Assembly (NCBI RefSeq): GCF_037038585.1
Contig: NC_092520.1
Span: 12,221,001 to 12,285,000, forward strand
Source of the DNA: Patagioenas fasciata
Taxonomy: Eukaryota; Chordata; Aves; Columbiformes; Columbidae
Direction of reading: 5' to 3'
Length of the DNA stretch: 64,000 bases
Shown here: positions 26,661-37,700 of the stretch, in pieces
Numbering within the stretch: the stretch's first letter is position 1
How the letters are laid out: every line of letters begins with the position of its first letter
Program-made: the position numbers and the translations under genes
The notes under the pieces: generated by a model
Database searches by the model: none
The model's input: the letters and a program-made list of their open reading frames with translations, nothing else
Told to the model about the DNA's origin: nothing

Positions 26661-27783
26661 ATACTTCAAGCTAAAAATTAGCAAAGTAAGGAATCCGCAA
26701 GTGGCAGGCAGGGTGAAGCAGTAGGATGGTGAGGCACAAAATATCCATGGACTCATGGGGCTTAGGAGGGAGAGCACCCTGGCGCAATAACCCTGCAGAG
26801 GTAACGTATGCACCACAGGTTCTGACAGAACCTCAAGACAATGAAGTGCTGTCAACTGAGAGGGGAAAGGAAGGAGATGAATTTGATCCAACTCTCCAAG
26901 CAAAAATTTTGAAAAGTCTGATCAAGGCTGTGGAGATTAAAATAAAGTAGTACCTGTGTTGTAAAATCCAACACATATGCAGAAAAACGCACATATTACA
27001 TACTCTTTCAAGGATGGTTTGCAAGGCTGATGAGGTGAAAGATGCCAAGTTCTCACCAGACAGACTTATTCCCTGGGTACAGCTGAGTCATATGTAGTCA
27101 CTCCGGTGCTAACAAGTTTGCTTAGCTCTAGGCTGACACCTCCAGAGCTTGCCCAGGGGTGTGAATGAATGGATCCTCTCCTCGTGTGCCAAGTGAATTG
27201 CTCCAGTACTTTCCACCAACGTGAACTCATTAACAGCAACACTGTCACGGTCTTTGAAGAAGATGGTGTAGCTCAAGTGATGCTGAGAGACTAAATAATC
27301 CTGGCAACGATTTTATTAACCATAATGAAGTATGAAAGACAGAGAACTGAACTTGGTTTCCCAGGAGTCTGGTTCCTCAAAACTAGCAGCTGAAAACAAC
27401 AAAAATATCCTGTTCTGCAAAGCAATTGTATAAGACATGAAAATAGACAAAAAAAAATGAATACACTCTGAACTTTCCAATGGCATTTTCATGTCAACAT
27501 TTAGAGGAATGGATACTTTAAAGGTGATTTATTTGGATTTTGGGGTGTTTCCAGTATCATTTTGAAAAGCTGCTGAGAACTAAAATAGAGAGCAATCTAT
27601 TCTCACTAAGTATCTGTGTTCAGATGCAGATGGGGATGTTCCCCAAACAAGACTTTGTTTCTGAGAACCTCTGCTAAAACAGAACTGAAAGGACTTCACT
27701 ACCTACAGTAGTTTGAATTCAGTTCTTTAGAGTCAAATAAATCCATTACACCACCAGTCAAAGATTGTCCAGCACCAATTACC
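26661..27783. other. unique sequence between CR1 copies
   Basis: No gene or repeat recognised; short chance frames only. Confidence 0.5.
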
Positions 27784-28387
27784 CATGGAATTGAATTATT
27801 TACATTGGGAAAGACCTTTATCACAAAGTGCAACTGTCAACCTAGCATTGTCAAGTCCACCACTAAACCATGTCTCTGAGCACATCTACAGAACTTTTAA
27901 GCACCTCCAGGGATGGTGACTCCACCACTTCCCTGAGCAGCCTATTCCAATGCCTGACAACCCTTTCTGTGAAGAATTTTTTCCTAATATCCAATCTGAA
28001 CCTCCCTGGCACAACTTGAGGCCATTTCCTCTCATTCTACCACTTGCCACTCAGGAGAAGAGACCAACACCCTCCATGCTACAACCTCCTTCCAGGCAGT
28101 TGCAGACAGTGATAAGGTCTCCCCTCAGCCTCCTTATCTCCAGGCTGAACAGCCCCAGCTCCCTCAGCAACTCCTCATCACACTTGTGCTCCAGACCCCT
28201 CACCAGCCTTGTTGCCCTTCTCTGCACTCTCTCCAGCACCTCAATGTCTTTCCTGTAGTGAGGGGCCCAAAATTGAACACCATAATTGAGATGTGGCCTC
28301 ACCAGTGCTGAGCACGGTGGTACAACTGCTGCCCTGATCCTGTTGGCTACACTGTTCTTAATACGAGCCAGGATGTTGTTGGCTAAT
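27784..28387 (-). mobile_element. CR1 3' fragment with ORF2 C-terminal remnant
   Basis: On the minus strand the copy covers the end of ORF2 and the 3' UTR. The frame 28302-28051 contains [31 protein letters not shown] and [19 protein letters not shown], all classic CR1 ORF2 C-terminal blocks. The plus-strand low edge carries the cctagcattgtcaagtccac and caccactaaaccatgtctct 3' UTR blocks of one CR1 group, different from the groups at 10.65 and 13.76 kb. The last part of ORF2 beyond GGCSMEG is out of frame. The 3' edge near 27784 is diffuse, and the 5' truncation lies at gttgttggcta, about 28387. Confidence 0.9.
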
Positions 28388-29398
28388 TTTTAAAATAAAT
28401 AGAGTTAAGGCACTCACAAAATTTAAGAACTGAAAACTCAGGTTAAAAGGACTTGGACTCTCAGAAGGGTTGCTGAATGTCAACTTCTAAAAGTGCATGT
28501 CCCTCACAGCTAAGTTCAAGAGGGAATTCGAGCATACGCGTTGCTTTTGCTCATCCTTCAGAGAGGTAAGGATTCAAATTCTTCTTGACTCCCAGGAGAC
28601 TTAAATTCATCTTCCCACTCCAACAGCTACAGTCTCTCTGCTGGTGTTGGAGGACTTCTTGTTTATAAAACAGAGTTTTTGGTGGATAACTCTCAAGAAC
28701 GTTTGTATAACACTTCTGTGTAAATCATATTTATACAAGCAACTCTATAAAGGGTTGGGTGTTTCTGAATGCCTCCCTGAGCACATCTTCAAAGGGCCTT
28801 GGACTGAAATACGGAATATGGGGACTTATGCAAAATTGGTATCCAATAATTGGTGAGAACATGAAATATTATGCTGCCACTTTTGCTTCCAATGAGTAAT
28901 TTCAAATTTAGATAAAAAGTACAGAACTTTAACATTGGTTTCTTCCATACTGAATTACCCAACACTTCATACTTAAAATTAAGGCCAAGTCCATACCAAG
29001 TATATGAGAGCTTGTCCAATTTTAAAAAGTCTGGCTGTTTCTTCGCAGTTTTTCAAATGAGAACTGGAATTCCTGGCTGCCTTTGTGCATTTATAAATTA
29101 ATACATTCACTAAAGCACCTCTAAAAAGATGCAGAAGCCTAACTTTAAGTGTCCCTTCATGAAAAACCTTGGAGTGGAGGTGGGATTTTTCAGGAGTGTC
29201 TGTGTGACTTTGAAGTGAGATTTATTATCAATGAAAAGCCAGGTCTTGAACCTGCCTGACAGTCACTTGCCAGTCCTTAGATAACTTCAACAGAAAAACA
29301 AAGGTAAATTCTGCACTAAAATAGCCACTGCTCCTAGTGATGTAGTAGTGGTGACAGGTAGGATAACGGTGAGTTAGCCCGATAATATTACAGTAATC
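28388..29398. other. unique AT-rich sequence beyond the presumed SLC36A4 3' end
   Basis: No gene or repeat recognised. If the SLC36A4 3' UTR uses a later poly(A) site than 29399, part of this could be transcribed. Confidence 0.45.
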
Positions 29399-29404
29399 TT
29401 TATT
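29399..29404 (-). terminator. SLC36A4: candidate distal poly(A) signal (AATAAA)
   Basis: On the minus strand this is a canonical AATAAA in the context tattaataaagattactg, about 3.8 kb past the stop codon. It would give a long 3' UTR. The downstream GU-rich element is not obvious, so confidence is low. Confidence 0.25.
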
Positions 29405-32192
29405 AATACAGAAGATTTAAGCTAAAGAACATTAGGCAAACCCACCCTCTTACTTGCCCAGTATTTGAGGATAAACAGTTACAGACAAGAAAACAATCCA
29501 GTTACTTATAGTGCAGCTAATGATTAATTTACACAAAAACTCTTAACAATATTATACTGTAAAATATAAGTGCATGTACGGTATATAAATACAATAGCTT
29601 TCAGTTCCTTGTCAGGAACATAATCCAATCACATACATTTTTCAGTTTAATTTAGCTTATGCTAAAGTAGATTTCCATCTTAAATATGTACTAATGTAAA
29701 CCATACCTAATAAATCTCTCAGTTTCACTCCCTGCATCTTAACTTGCAATTTATACTACAGTACTTTAAAAGCTGAAGGAACATTCTTATTATTCAGAAG
29801 AGGTTTCTGTCAGAATTTCCTGTCTTTTAAATCTTTGGCAATGTTTCACAGGAACACTCTTATTATTCACACTTAGTAGTTTTTCACTACATGACATTTT
29901 AGTCTTATCCAAAGCAAGATACTCTGTTTCCTGACTCTTTCTATTTGAAAGAGCTCGCCACACAAATGCACTATATGAGTGTTAAAATAACGAAAATCCT
30001 ACACTGTAGGAGAAAATCGACATTGTGCAAAGCATATTAATAAACATTTTAAAGATTCAAAAGATACAACATCGTCAGACACGGTAACACTGGCCCACTG
30101 CACAAATACCTGGTCGGCCAGTGGCAACCTGTGTCTGAAAATCTGCTCCTTGACAGGCTGGTCCATAGTCAGACATGGCATAAGATGTGTAAGGGTTTGT
30201 ATTTGGGCCAGGTTTGGGCCGGGTTATCCAAGTTTTGATGGCTAAGATGAGGTTGTTCAAGCCTACCAAGCTTTTAAACAAGTCGCCTGACTTTCAAGAA
30301 GATATGTTGTGTTCACCTGGGCACCAAGGCCACCTATTAGGCTCTAGTTCCCAGCTCAGCAAATCTTCATTGATGGAACCATGTCAGTATTCACTTGCAC
30401 CAGCCAAAAATTACCACCAAACTCTGAACTGGCCAAGTCCTTTTGCACCCTGGCAGAGGCACCTTCTCAGAGCTGCTTGCTAGGGCACAGTCGATGCAGA
30501 ACTGATGATATGAGTGGACTGGACAGTCCGCTATTCTCCAAACACATACGGGTAGAAAGATGCAAAAGTAACAGGAAAAATATCTCTCATTTGAATCCTA
30601 TCAGTCCTACTAAAAATGTTCCATGTAGAAGTATTTAATGTCAAGTAAAATATGCTGCACAGAAATGTATTCTATCAGCATGTAGTGTATGGTTTGGGTA
30701 AGCAACAGATTCATTTTGAAACAGATGGAAAAACTTAAGATTCAATGGTTTTTTTAACAGCTTAAAGACTAAAAAAGCTGTAAGACTAAAGCTGAAGGTA
30801 CCTTTTGCCTCTCTGCTAACTACCTGTGTCTGCTCCTCTGTGGCACTTTCATATGAAAGGTTAATTCTATACTTTGAAGTGCCTGCCAAGTATTTAACTT
30901 TGTTCATGCTAAAATGAAAAGAAGAGAATTGCTCAGGACTATTGCTCGAACAAATACATTCTGTTTGAACTATATGCAGTAACCAATCCCTATCAGAAAT
31001 GCCCTCATTCACACAGAGGTGAAAGTGCTCAAATGCTGTCACCACATGGTAGACGATTAGAGAAATACTCTAAAGAGAAATTATAAATGTAGATATTTCT
31101 AGCAGTATATTATTCTAGCACTGTAGTGCCAAATGGTTGATTACCAAATGGTAGATTTCTGAGGAATATACTGAAGGCAAGTAAAATATTACATATGTTT
31201 CTATCTTAATTTGTATGAATACAGTAGAGAGGTTTTGGCATACAATATTTCTTGAGTGAATGTTATACTTAAATATATCCCTTACAAAAAGGAGTTTCTT
31301 CAAAACAGGAATGAGTATGATAAATACAGTGCTATTCTTGTACAAAATATAGAGTGTTTTTAGAAAACAAGACCAAAAACCTAGCTTTACCATTTAGAGT
31401 GAAAGTCATTTATGAGGTGTGAGCGAGAAAGTCAAATATGAACCCTGAAAATCAGGGTTCCAGCTGGGGACTCAGCACGCAGGCCTCCTGAACAATATAA
31501 ATTTCTATCCAATTACCAACTTATGAACTCATCCTTTTTTAATTCCAAAATGGACAGAAGCAGCAAAAATCAGTAAAGGGTATGTTAGATCCTATTTAAG
31601 ACAGAAAATAAGAATGCAAAAATAATTATTATATTTCCAGTAAAATATAGTTTAGGAGTCTACAGACTTCTAGCAACAGGTAAAAAAAATACAGTATTTC
31701 ATACATTTGTATAGTTGAAATTAAGATTAAAGAAATGGTGTAAAAAATGGGTCAGGAGTTACCAAAATGTACAAAAATAAATGACTTCTCGTTTGTGGTG
31801 TTGAATGTTTTGCATCGCTAGAGAAAGTAATATTGCTCTGCTAAAATACATCCTGTAACTTTTGATTCAAAGTCCAAAGGGGATATATATTATTACTTTC
31901 TAAAAAAATATCATATTTCCACATGTATACTCTCCAACTCATACAAACCACACCTCTCTACAAAGTCCCAGTAGTTGAAAGCAATTCCGGAGATAACCCA
32001 CTTCTTCAGACAACCTGCGGCAGGTGGTGTGGGCAGGAGAAAGGGCTTCCAAGCACACACCCCTGCTGCTCACAGCCCTGGGGAATCACAAATAACCCAC
32101 AGCTTATACATGTGACAGTACAGCAGAAGCTCCATTGCAGAAAATAGTGTCTCATCCTTTCCTTTCTCATACAGAAATTAACACCTTGAATC

Positions 32193-32198
32193 TTTAAT
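32193..32198 (-). terminator. SLC36A4: candidate proximal poly(A) signal (ATTAAA)
   Basis: On the minus strand this reads ATTAAA, about 990 bases past the SLC36A4 stop. It is followed within 15-35 bases by a T/G-containing stretch (tgttaatttctgtatg). It is the first common poly(A) hexamer I found downstream of the stop. Hexamers are frequent by chance in AT-rich DNA, so this is weak support. Confidence 0.25.
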
Positions 32199-33186
32199 CT
32201 GCCCTGGGCAGTCAGAGCTTTGTGGCTCTATGGAGTATCTGTCGTCATCTCCTTGGAGCGGGGGTCTGGCCACGCTGAACAGGAACATATAGAAACAGAT
32301 CATGCAAGATGGCAAGAACACTCCTAACTAGCTACCTTTTGGTCTAATAAAAGATCCAACCTTTATGTCTAAACCTTACTTTACAGTATTGTCCATTCTT
32401 CAACTTAAAATGTTTGGCATAAAAAAAAGCCTTTATGCTTACTGTCATGTAACCCAGCACCAGCAGTGGTCTGTGATGCTGATCAGGGAAGGTTTGGTCC
32501 TTCCATGTGCTTGAAAAACTACTTCAGAGTCAATGGGAAAAGACTGAATAAGAGTAATGGTCATTCTGCACAGAGCCCTCTGATTCCAGACATACCAACT
32601 CCCAGGAACCCGAGCCAGGCAACAGTAACTGCCCAAAAGTTTTTCAACAGCAAACGTTCAAGTCCCCAGAATGGAAATGAAATGGAAATGAAAAACAGGG
32701 CTGTTGTTTTCTAAAACTAGAGCGTCTCTGGTTCACCGGGGTGCGATTCACCAAGAGAAGGTCTGTGCATCACTGAGCTCCCACTCCAACCCTTACAACA
32801 GAGCTGGAGTGAGAACAGCAGTGCCTAGACTTGGGGCCTAGATATGATGGATGGAGGAGAAAAGCATCTTGACTTCCTTATAAATATTATTTTTTGCTTG
32901 CAAATAACCTATCACGGTATTACCCTTCTATTTCCATGGCTACATTTTAAATCCTGACATCAATTCAGTTTTTCACGAGATGAACAGAGGTTGAGAGCAA
33001 AGGGGTTAATTCAGGTAGCAGATAGGAAAGAACAAAGGAAAGAACAAACAACAGAGTGAGAAGGGGCTGTATGCTATTTTTCAAAAATTCATATATAATC
33101 CATCTGAATTTGTCCCATATGTAGGTTTGCCATCCATCTGGGGTTTCTTGTTAAGGAACAAAATAGTTCACAGTGCCTGCTTATTA

Positions 33187-33491
33187 CTATAAACCAGCCA
33201 TCCGGTTTGTAACATTTAAACCCGCAGAGATGCTCTCTGTTGCGTTAGCTACAACTGTAGATGCAGGATAAATGATTTCTTCAACAGTCACATATGTCCC
33301 TGTTAAAAATCCAACAACTCCAATGACTGCTATAAAAACATCTTTAAATATCGTCCATAAACTTAAGTTTTCCTTGTAGAAAGTGAGAATTTCGATCAGA
33401 GGCGGCAGAATGAGTGCCAGAGTGCTGCTGCTGACAGCTCCAACGAAAGAAATCACCAGGTCCAGGCGAGGGATCAAAACCGCTACAGCAC
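33187..33491 (-). CDS. SLC36A4: SLC36A4 (PAT4 amino-acid transporter), terminal coding exon
   Basis: This exon encodes the last 100 residues of a proton-assisted-transporter-family (SLC36) membrane protein. PAT4 is known as a high-affinity proline/tryptophan transporter linked to mTORC1 signalling on endomembranes. The first two bases complete a split codon, then the frame reads [15 protein letters not shown] and is open to a TAG at 33187-33189. Residues 11-35 ([20 protein letters not shown]...) form the penultimate membrane helix and residues 47-69 the last one, followed by [12 protein letters not shown]. The tail carries two N-x-T sequons (NAT at 82, NVT at 92), which fits an exofacial or luminal C terminus. 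I chose SLC36A4 over SLC36A1-3 because of the VEEIIYP block and a tail ending in GL, as I recall for human PAT4. No frame damage is seen, and the splice acceptor argues against a retrocopy. The preceding exons are not visible in the window. Confidence 0.93.
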
Positions 33492-33512
33492 CTAGAACAG
33501 AAGAGTAACAGC
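33492..33512 (-). other. SLC36A4: 3' splice site of the last SLC36A4 intron
   Basis: On the minus strand the bases before the exon read tactcttctgttctag, a pyrimidine-rich tract ending in AG at 33493-33492. It leaves GT as the last two bases of a split codon (G+GT, Gly), so the last intron is in phase 1. The frame across the junction matches the family's G-A-x-x-I/L-I-P-R-L-D segment, which fixes the exon boundary. Confidence 0.85.
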
Positions 33513-34682
33513 GGCTTCAGATTCAACACCCTCATGAAAAACAAAACCACGGCAAACACATAATCTAGTGCTTCAATCTTTTAAGAAAGTTCTATTCACT
33601 ATTTTTCCAGCTACGAGTGGTGCGTACCATATAGATTAATGCATGTATTTGTGAGATACTCAGTTTCCATTCTGGCTTTCTGCATGAGCTGGCAGAGCTT
33701 CAAGTTAAAATCTTTTTGTACTTAAAAGGTAAACAAATTTGTCCTGCAAATCATAGATAAATGAGAAATATGAAATTGTATGAGGATTATTTAGTTTTTT
33801 TCATCATTGTTGAGTTTTTAAGACAAAAGAATGAAGTTCAGGAAGGGTAACATGCTGCCCAGGAGACATGGGGAAAAATACATTACTGTTAATTACTATA
33901 TATTACTAATAATCTAGAAGTGTCATAAAATTACTTAAAATGAACCAAACTCTCTGGCCACTTGGCAGTCTCACAATTATTTAAGTCACTTTTACTTACA
34001 AACTTACCTCTTGAAAAATCTCAGCCTATGCAATTGCATTCAATTTGTAAAACACCACTATAATAGTTGCCCAGTTAACTAAATGAGAACGTCCCAAGGC
34101 TGCACACAAGGCCCACTGAGCCTCTTAGCGCAGCGTGGCGGGTCTCACCTCCTGCAACCAAACCATTCACAGAACAGAACCCATCACGTTGGACCAGAAC
34201 GATTCTGGTTTTAACCCCTTTGGCTGGCAAGCTTAGGCAAGGTACCCCAGTACTAACTCAGATACACCCATTCTCACGTAATGTTTTCAGTCCTGTTTAG
34301 AAAATAGCTTTCAAAGGCCAGCTGAGCACACGCCTCTACAGGATCCCCTGTATGCAGTGGAAATGTCTTTTTTCTTTTCCATGGACATATCACCTCCTAG
34401 CTGTCAGACACAGACATCTGCAGCATCTGCCTGCTTGCCATCTTCTATTGCTTCTCTTCAAGCCAAGGAAGTAATTCAGAAGAAAGGGAATGGGGAAAAC
34501 TGCTGTAGAAGCCACCAGCAAATAAAAAATACGACATAATATATATTGTTTCTTCCATACCTCCTTTCTTAACTCTTACACCATAATAAAAGCATGTTAG
34601 GCTTTAGAGCAACTCCCCCACCAACCAAATGTTACGTAAACACTGTTTATGGTGGTAAACAAATGGAACAAGCAGGAAGGAA

Positions 34683-34705
34683 ATCCTCACACAACATGTG
34701 AGGAT
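34683..34705. repeat. perfect 9-bp inverted repeat with 5-nt loop
   Basis: atcctcaca (34683-34691), loop caaca, then tgtgaggat (34697-34705). It is too short to call a microRNA precursor. It lies about 1.2 kb inside the last SLC36A4 intron. Confidence 0.7.
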
Positions 34706-37700
34706 GAAAAACAGAAGGTGCATATCAGCTTCACAAATTCTCAAGATGAGTTTTCTATTTGCAGAGCATCTTTGCTGTGGGCTGAACGCCACCAGCTGCC
34801 TTGAATTTTGATAACTTCTGATTCTGAAAGGCAACATATTCAAATTATGTCAGGTTTGATGCCCTCCATTCAAAATATCTTACTTGGGAAAAACTGTATT
34901 GGTGAATACACTCAAAATTCACTTGCAGAGCAGAGCAGTTACTTGCTGCTCTATCAGGTAACCCTAACTTAAAGAGATCTCACTTAAAAAGGAGATAAGA
35001 AGGTATGAGCCCACAGAAGGATAACAGCCTAATTTCTTTGAAAGAAGCATATCATGCACAGATCTGCCAAGAAAAATCAATTAACTTGGTCTTGCTTGTC
35101 ATGACTATAGTTTATTAGCAATCTGTGATTTTACAGAGATCTGAGGCACCACATAGCCAAAGGAAGCCTGGGCAGAGACAGAAGTGTCCTTCAGGAACCC
35201 TTAGAAATACCCTGATACTCAAAAATAGATAAGCCAAGTTTTCTGACCCACTGTTAAAATGGACCTACTCCGTGCCAAACTGTTTCTTCCATTGCGTGAA
35301 CACATATAAAGACTGGAAACGTCACATTTACACATTATCTAGGATGAAGCTGGATGAAATGAGAAAGGAATCATGCCAAAGTTTACAAAACTCACAAAAT
35401 AGCCACCTCTATAGCTTTTGCAGCCATAACTCCACTCAAGCACCATGAGTGCCCAAACAACCAGGGAAGAGCGCTCAGACCAGACTTGTAGTCACTACCA
35501 TTTAAGAGAATGAATCCTGTTGGCAATTGCCAACCTAAAGATATGTAAAGCCTTTCTGGTTTAGGTCAGTTTGCTCCTCTAACAAAGACAAGAGTGACTT
35601 GCAAAACACCTAATCAGAAACTACAGAGACTACTGACCTTGCAGCTTTAGACATTTTGGAGCATCACAATTAGTTGAGTCTTGCTTTAGCACATATCTCA
35701 AGACTACTGGATAAAGTGTCCTTTAGCTGAACGTTGCTCATTATATGCTAAAATTATTATGCAACCAATATGCAAATGTGTAACCAATTGGCTCTTTAGG
35801 ACTGCCACGAGTAGGGATATGATTTCGTATATAGTGGTTGTTACTTTCTTGCTGTTGTGCTGGGTTTATTCCAGCATCCAGACTTGTACAACTCTGTAAT
35901 AAACAATATCTCGTCTCTGTGTGCTAAAATTTGGCCAGGAAGTGTGCTTGGTGCTTCCACAGCAATGTACAGTTCATATATAACTGAAAAGTGCAGCTGA
36001 AGTATATTTGCAATGACTGGTGAAACTCTCAGCTAGTGAATATGTTGAATATGTTCTTGTGAAGCAACAGAGGGGGCTGCACATTTATTATCTTGCCACT
36101 TTAATAGATGTAGTGGGTGTAGTCATTAAATATAGATTTGCAACTTCTGCAATAGACCTCTTTCAATGCTACATGTGTCCAGAATTTAGAAGGTACTCAT
36201 TAATTTATAGTTCATAGTCTTGTTTGGAACATTCTGCTTTATTACAAATAATGAGATTATTTTTCATACTTTTTTTAAAATTGGAAAAAATAAAAGCACA
36301 GTTTATAATTGCTTCAGGTTATAGAAAAGCAAAACGCTGTGTTGGTTTGGATCTCATAAAAAAATCTGTTCGGTTCACATACGTTTGTGTGAAACTGGAT
36401 GTTGTTGTGGGAGGAAGTTTGGAAATGTGTTTCAAGGTTTTAATTAGTGTCTTATTTATCCTCTAACAGCCAAGAGAAATAAAACTCATGTTTCTTATCT
36501 ACCACAGAATGTCCTCTAGAGTTCAGAGCGGGGCCCAAGTTTCCAGGAGAAGTAAACAAGGGCCATTCCTACAGGTAGAGAGTCTGGTCTTCCCAGCCAC
36601 ACATAGGTTTTAAAGTACAGAATCAAGAAGAAATTCTGAAACTTTACCAACAGCCATGAAACTTTCTGGTTTGGCAGCTCTGGGAAGCTCAGCTGAAGAA
36701 GGAAGTCCTACAATATCAAAATGAGACATATTTGGTGGCCAACAGTTAAACTGTCTTCAGGTTCAAATAAAAGAACAAGAGCCACATGAACAAAGCATCC
36801 CACAGAGATAACAAGTTTCCATCATATTAATTCTACCTTAAACTCTACAGCCTAATCTCAAAAACTAGTAATTATGGATTTGCCAGCCTGTCTCAGCCAT
36901 GGAATCACCCATTTGTGTCAGCTGGAGCTTTTTTAGAGGAGAAATACTATAGCAAAATGTTTCTGTTTTCTTAGGGAACCGATTCCAGTGGAAAGACAAC
37001 CTTCATTTTACTCTGTTTATATTATAGTGTTGCTTCTTTTACAACTTGCTCTCCTTGTTACAGAATCAGTGCATCACTAGTCAGACTTGCTTGCTGAAGT
37101 GATTTCAGAAAAAGTATTGCCATCTCATTTCTACCCAACCTAAGTGCATTGTAACTGCAGATGAAGTCAAATAAGTTATTACCATATTCCAATACTTCCT
37201 CTAGTAATCAAATATTGAGTTACTTTATTTCTATCAAAAAGTAATGCATATGCCATGCTAAATCCTTGAGCAACTTGGGCACTACTGTAATTAGGATATA
37301 TGGATCTAAGTAAAAACTGAATTATAATTTTGGTCCTGTCCATACACAGATCAGAAGCAAAACACATTCTGACCTCATCAGGAGATTTTTATGATACAGC
37401 TCACATAAAAAAGCCTTTTTTTTCCATGTTTCCTGTAGGATTTAATTTATTTATAAGCATCTTATAGGAAGCCAGAAAGCAATTTTGACATTTAAAAGGC
37501 TCATGATAATGATAATTTCCAGTAAATTTTCTTCTAGCCCAATAATAAAGCTATTTAATATTTCTTTACTAAAATAATTTCCCTGTTCTGTACATGACCA
37601 ACATCTTTTACCTTGGCTTGAAGAGAGGCAAAACAGTGCGTGCTGTGCCGCAGACAACACCTGCACATTGCAGACATATTTAGAGAGTCACAATAAATCA

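Larger units (their letters stand above)
29399..33186 (-). other. SLC36A4: probable SLC36A4 3' UTR and/or immediate downstream sequence
   Basis: This is everything downstream of the SLC36A4 stop (minus strand) up to a candidate AATAAA. It is AT-rich, free of recognisable CR1 or LTR sequence, and holds no convincing coding frame. The absence of repeats over 3.8 kb, in a window where repeats are frequent, is compatible with a long 3' UTR. The true end could be much nearer the stop, at an ATTAAA about 1 kb downstream. A slightly GC-richer block lies at about 30050-30500. Extent is inference only. Confidence 0.4.

Noticed and set aside
1-29000. MTNR1B coding exons on the side expected from human gene order
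   Set aside because: No long GPCR-like frame or seven-helix signature is visible; the second MTNR1B exon would be a large open frame.
30641-31045. 134-codon minus-strand open frame in the presumed 3' UTR
   Set aside because: No recognisable motif. A frame this long is not rare by chance over 64 kb, and the position suggests UTR.
33984-34040. Donor-like aaacttac|ctc (minus strand) as the end of the penultimate SLC36A4 exon
   Set aside because: The residues before it do not resemble the expected SLC36 segment and no acceptor or conserved helix precedes it.
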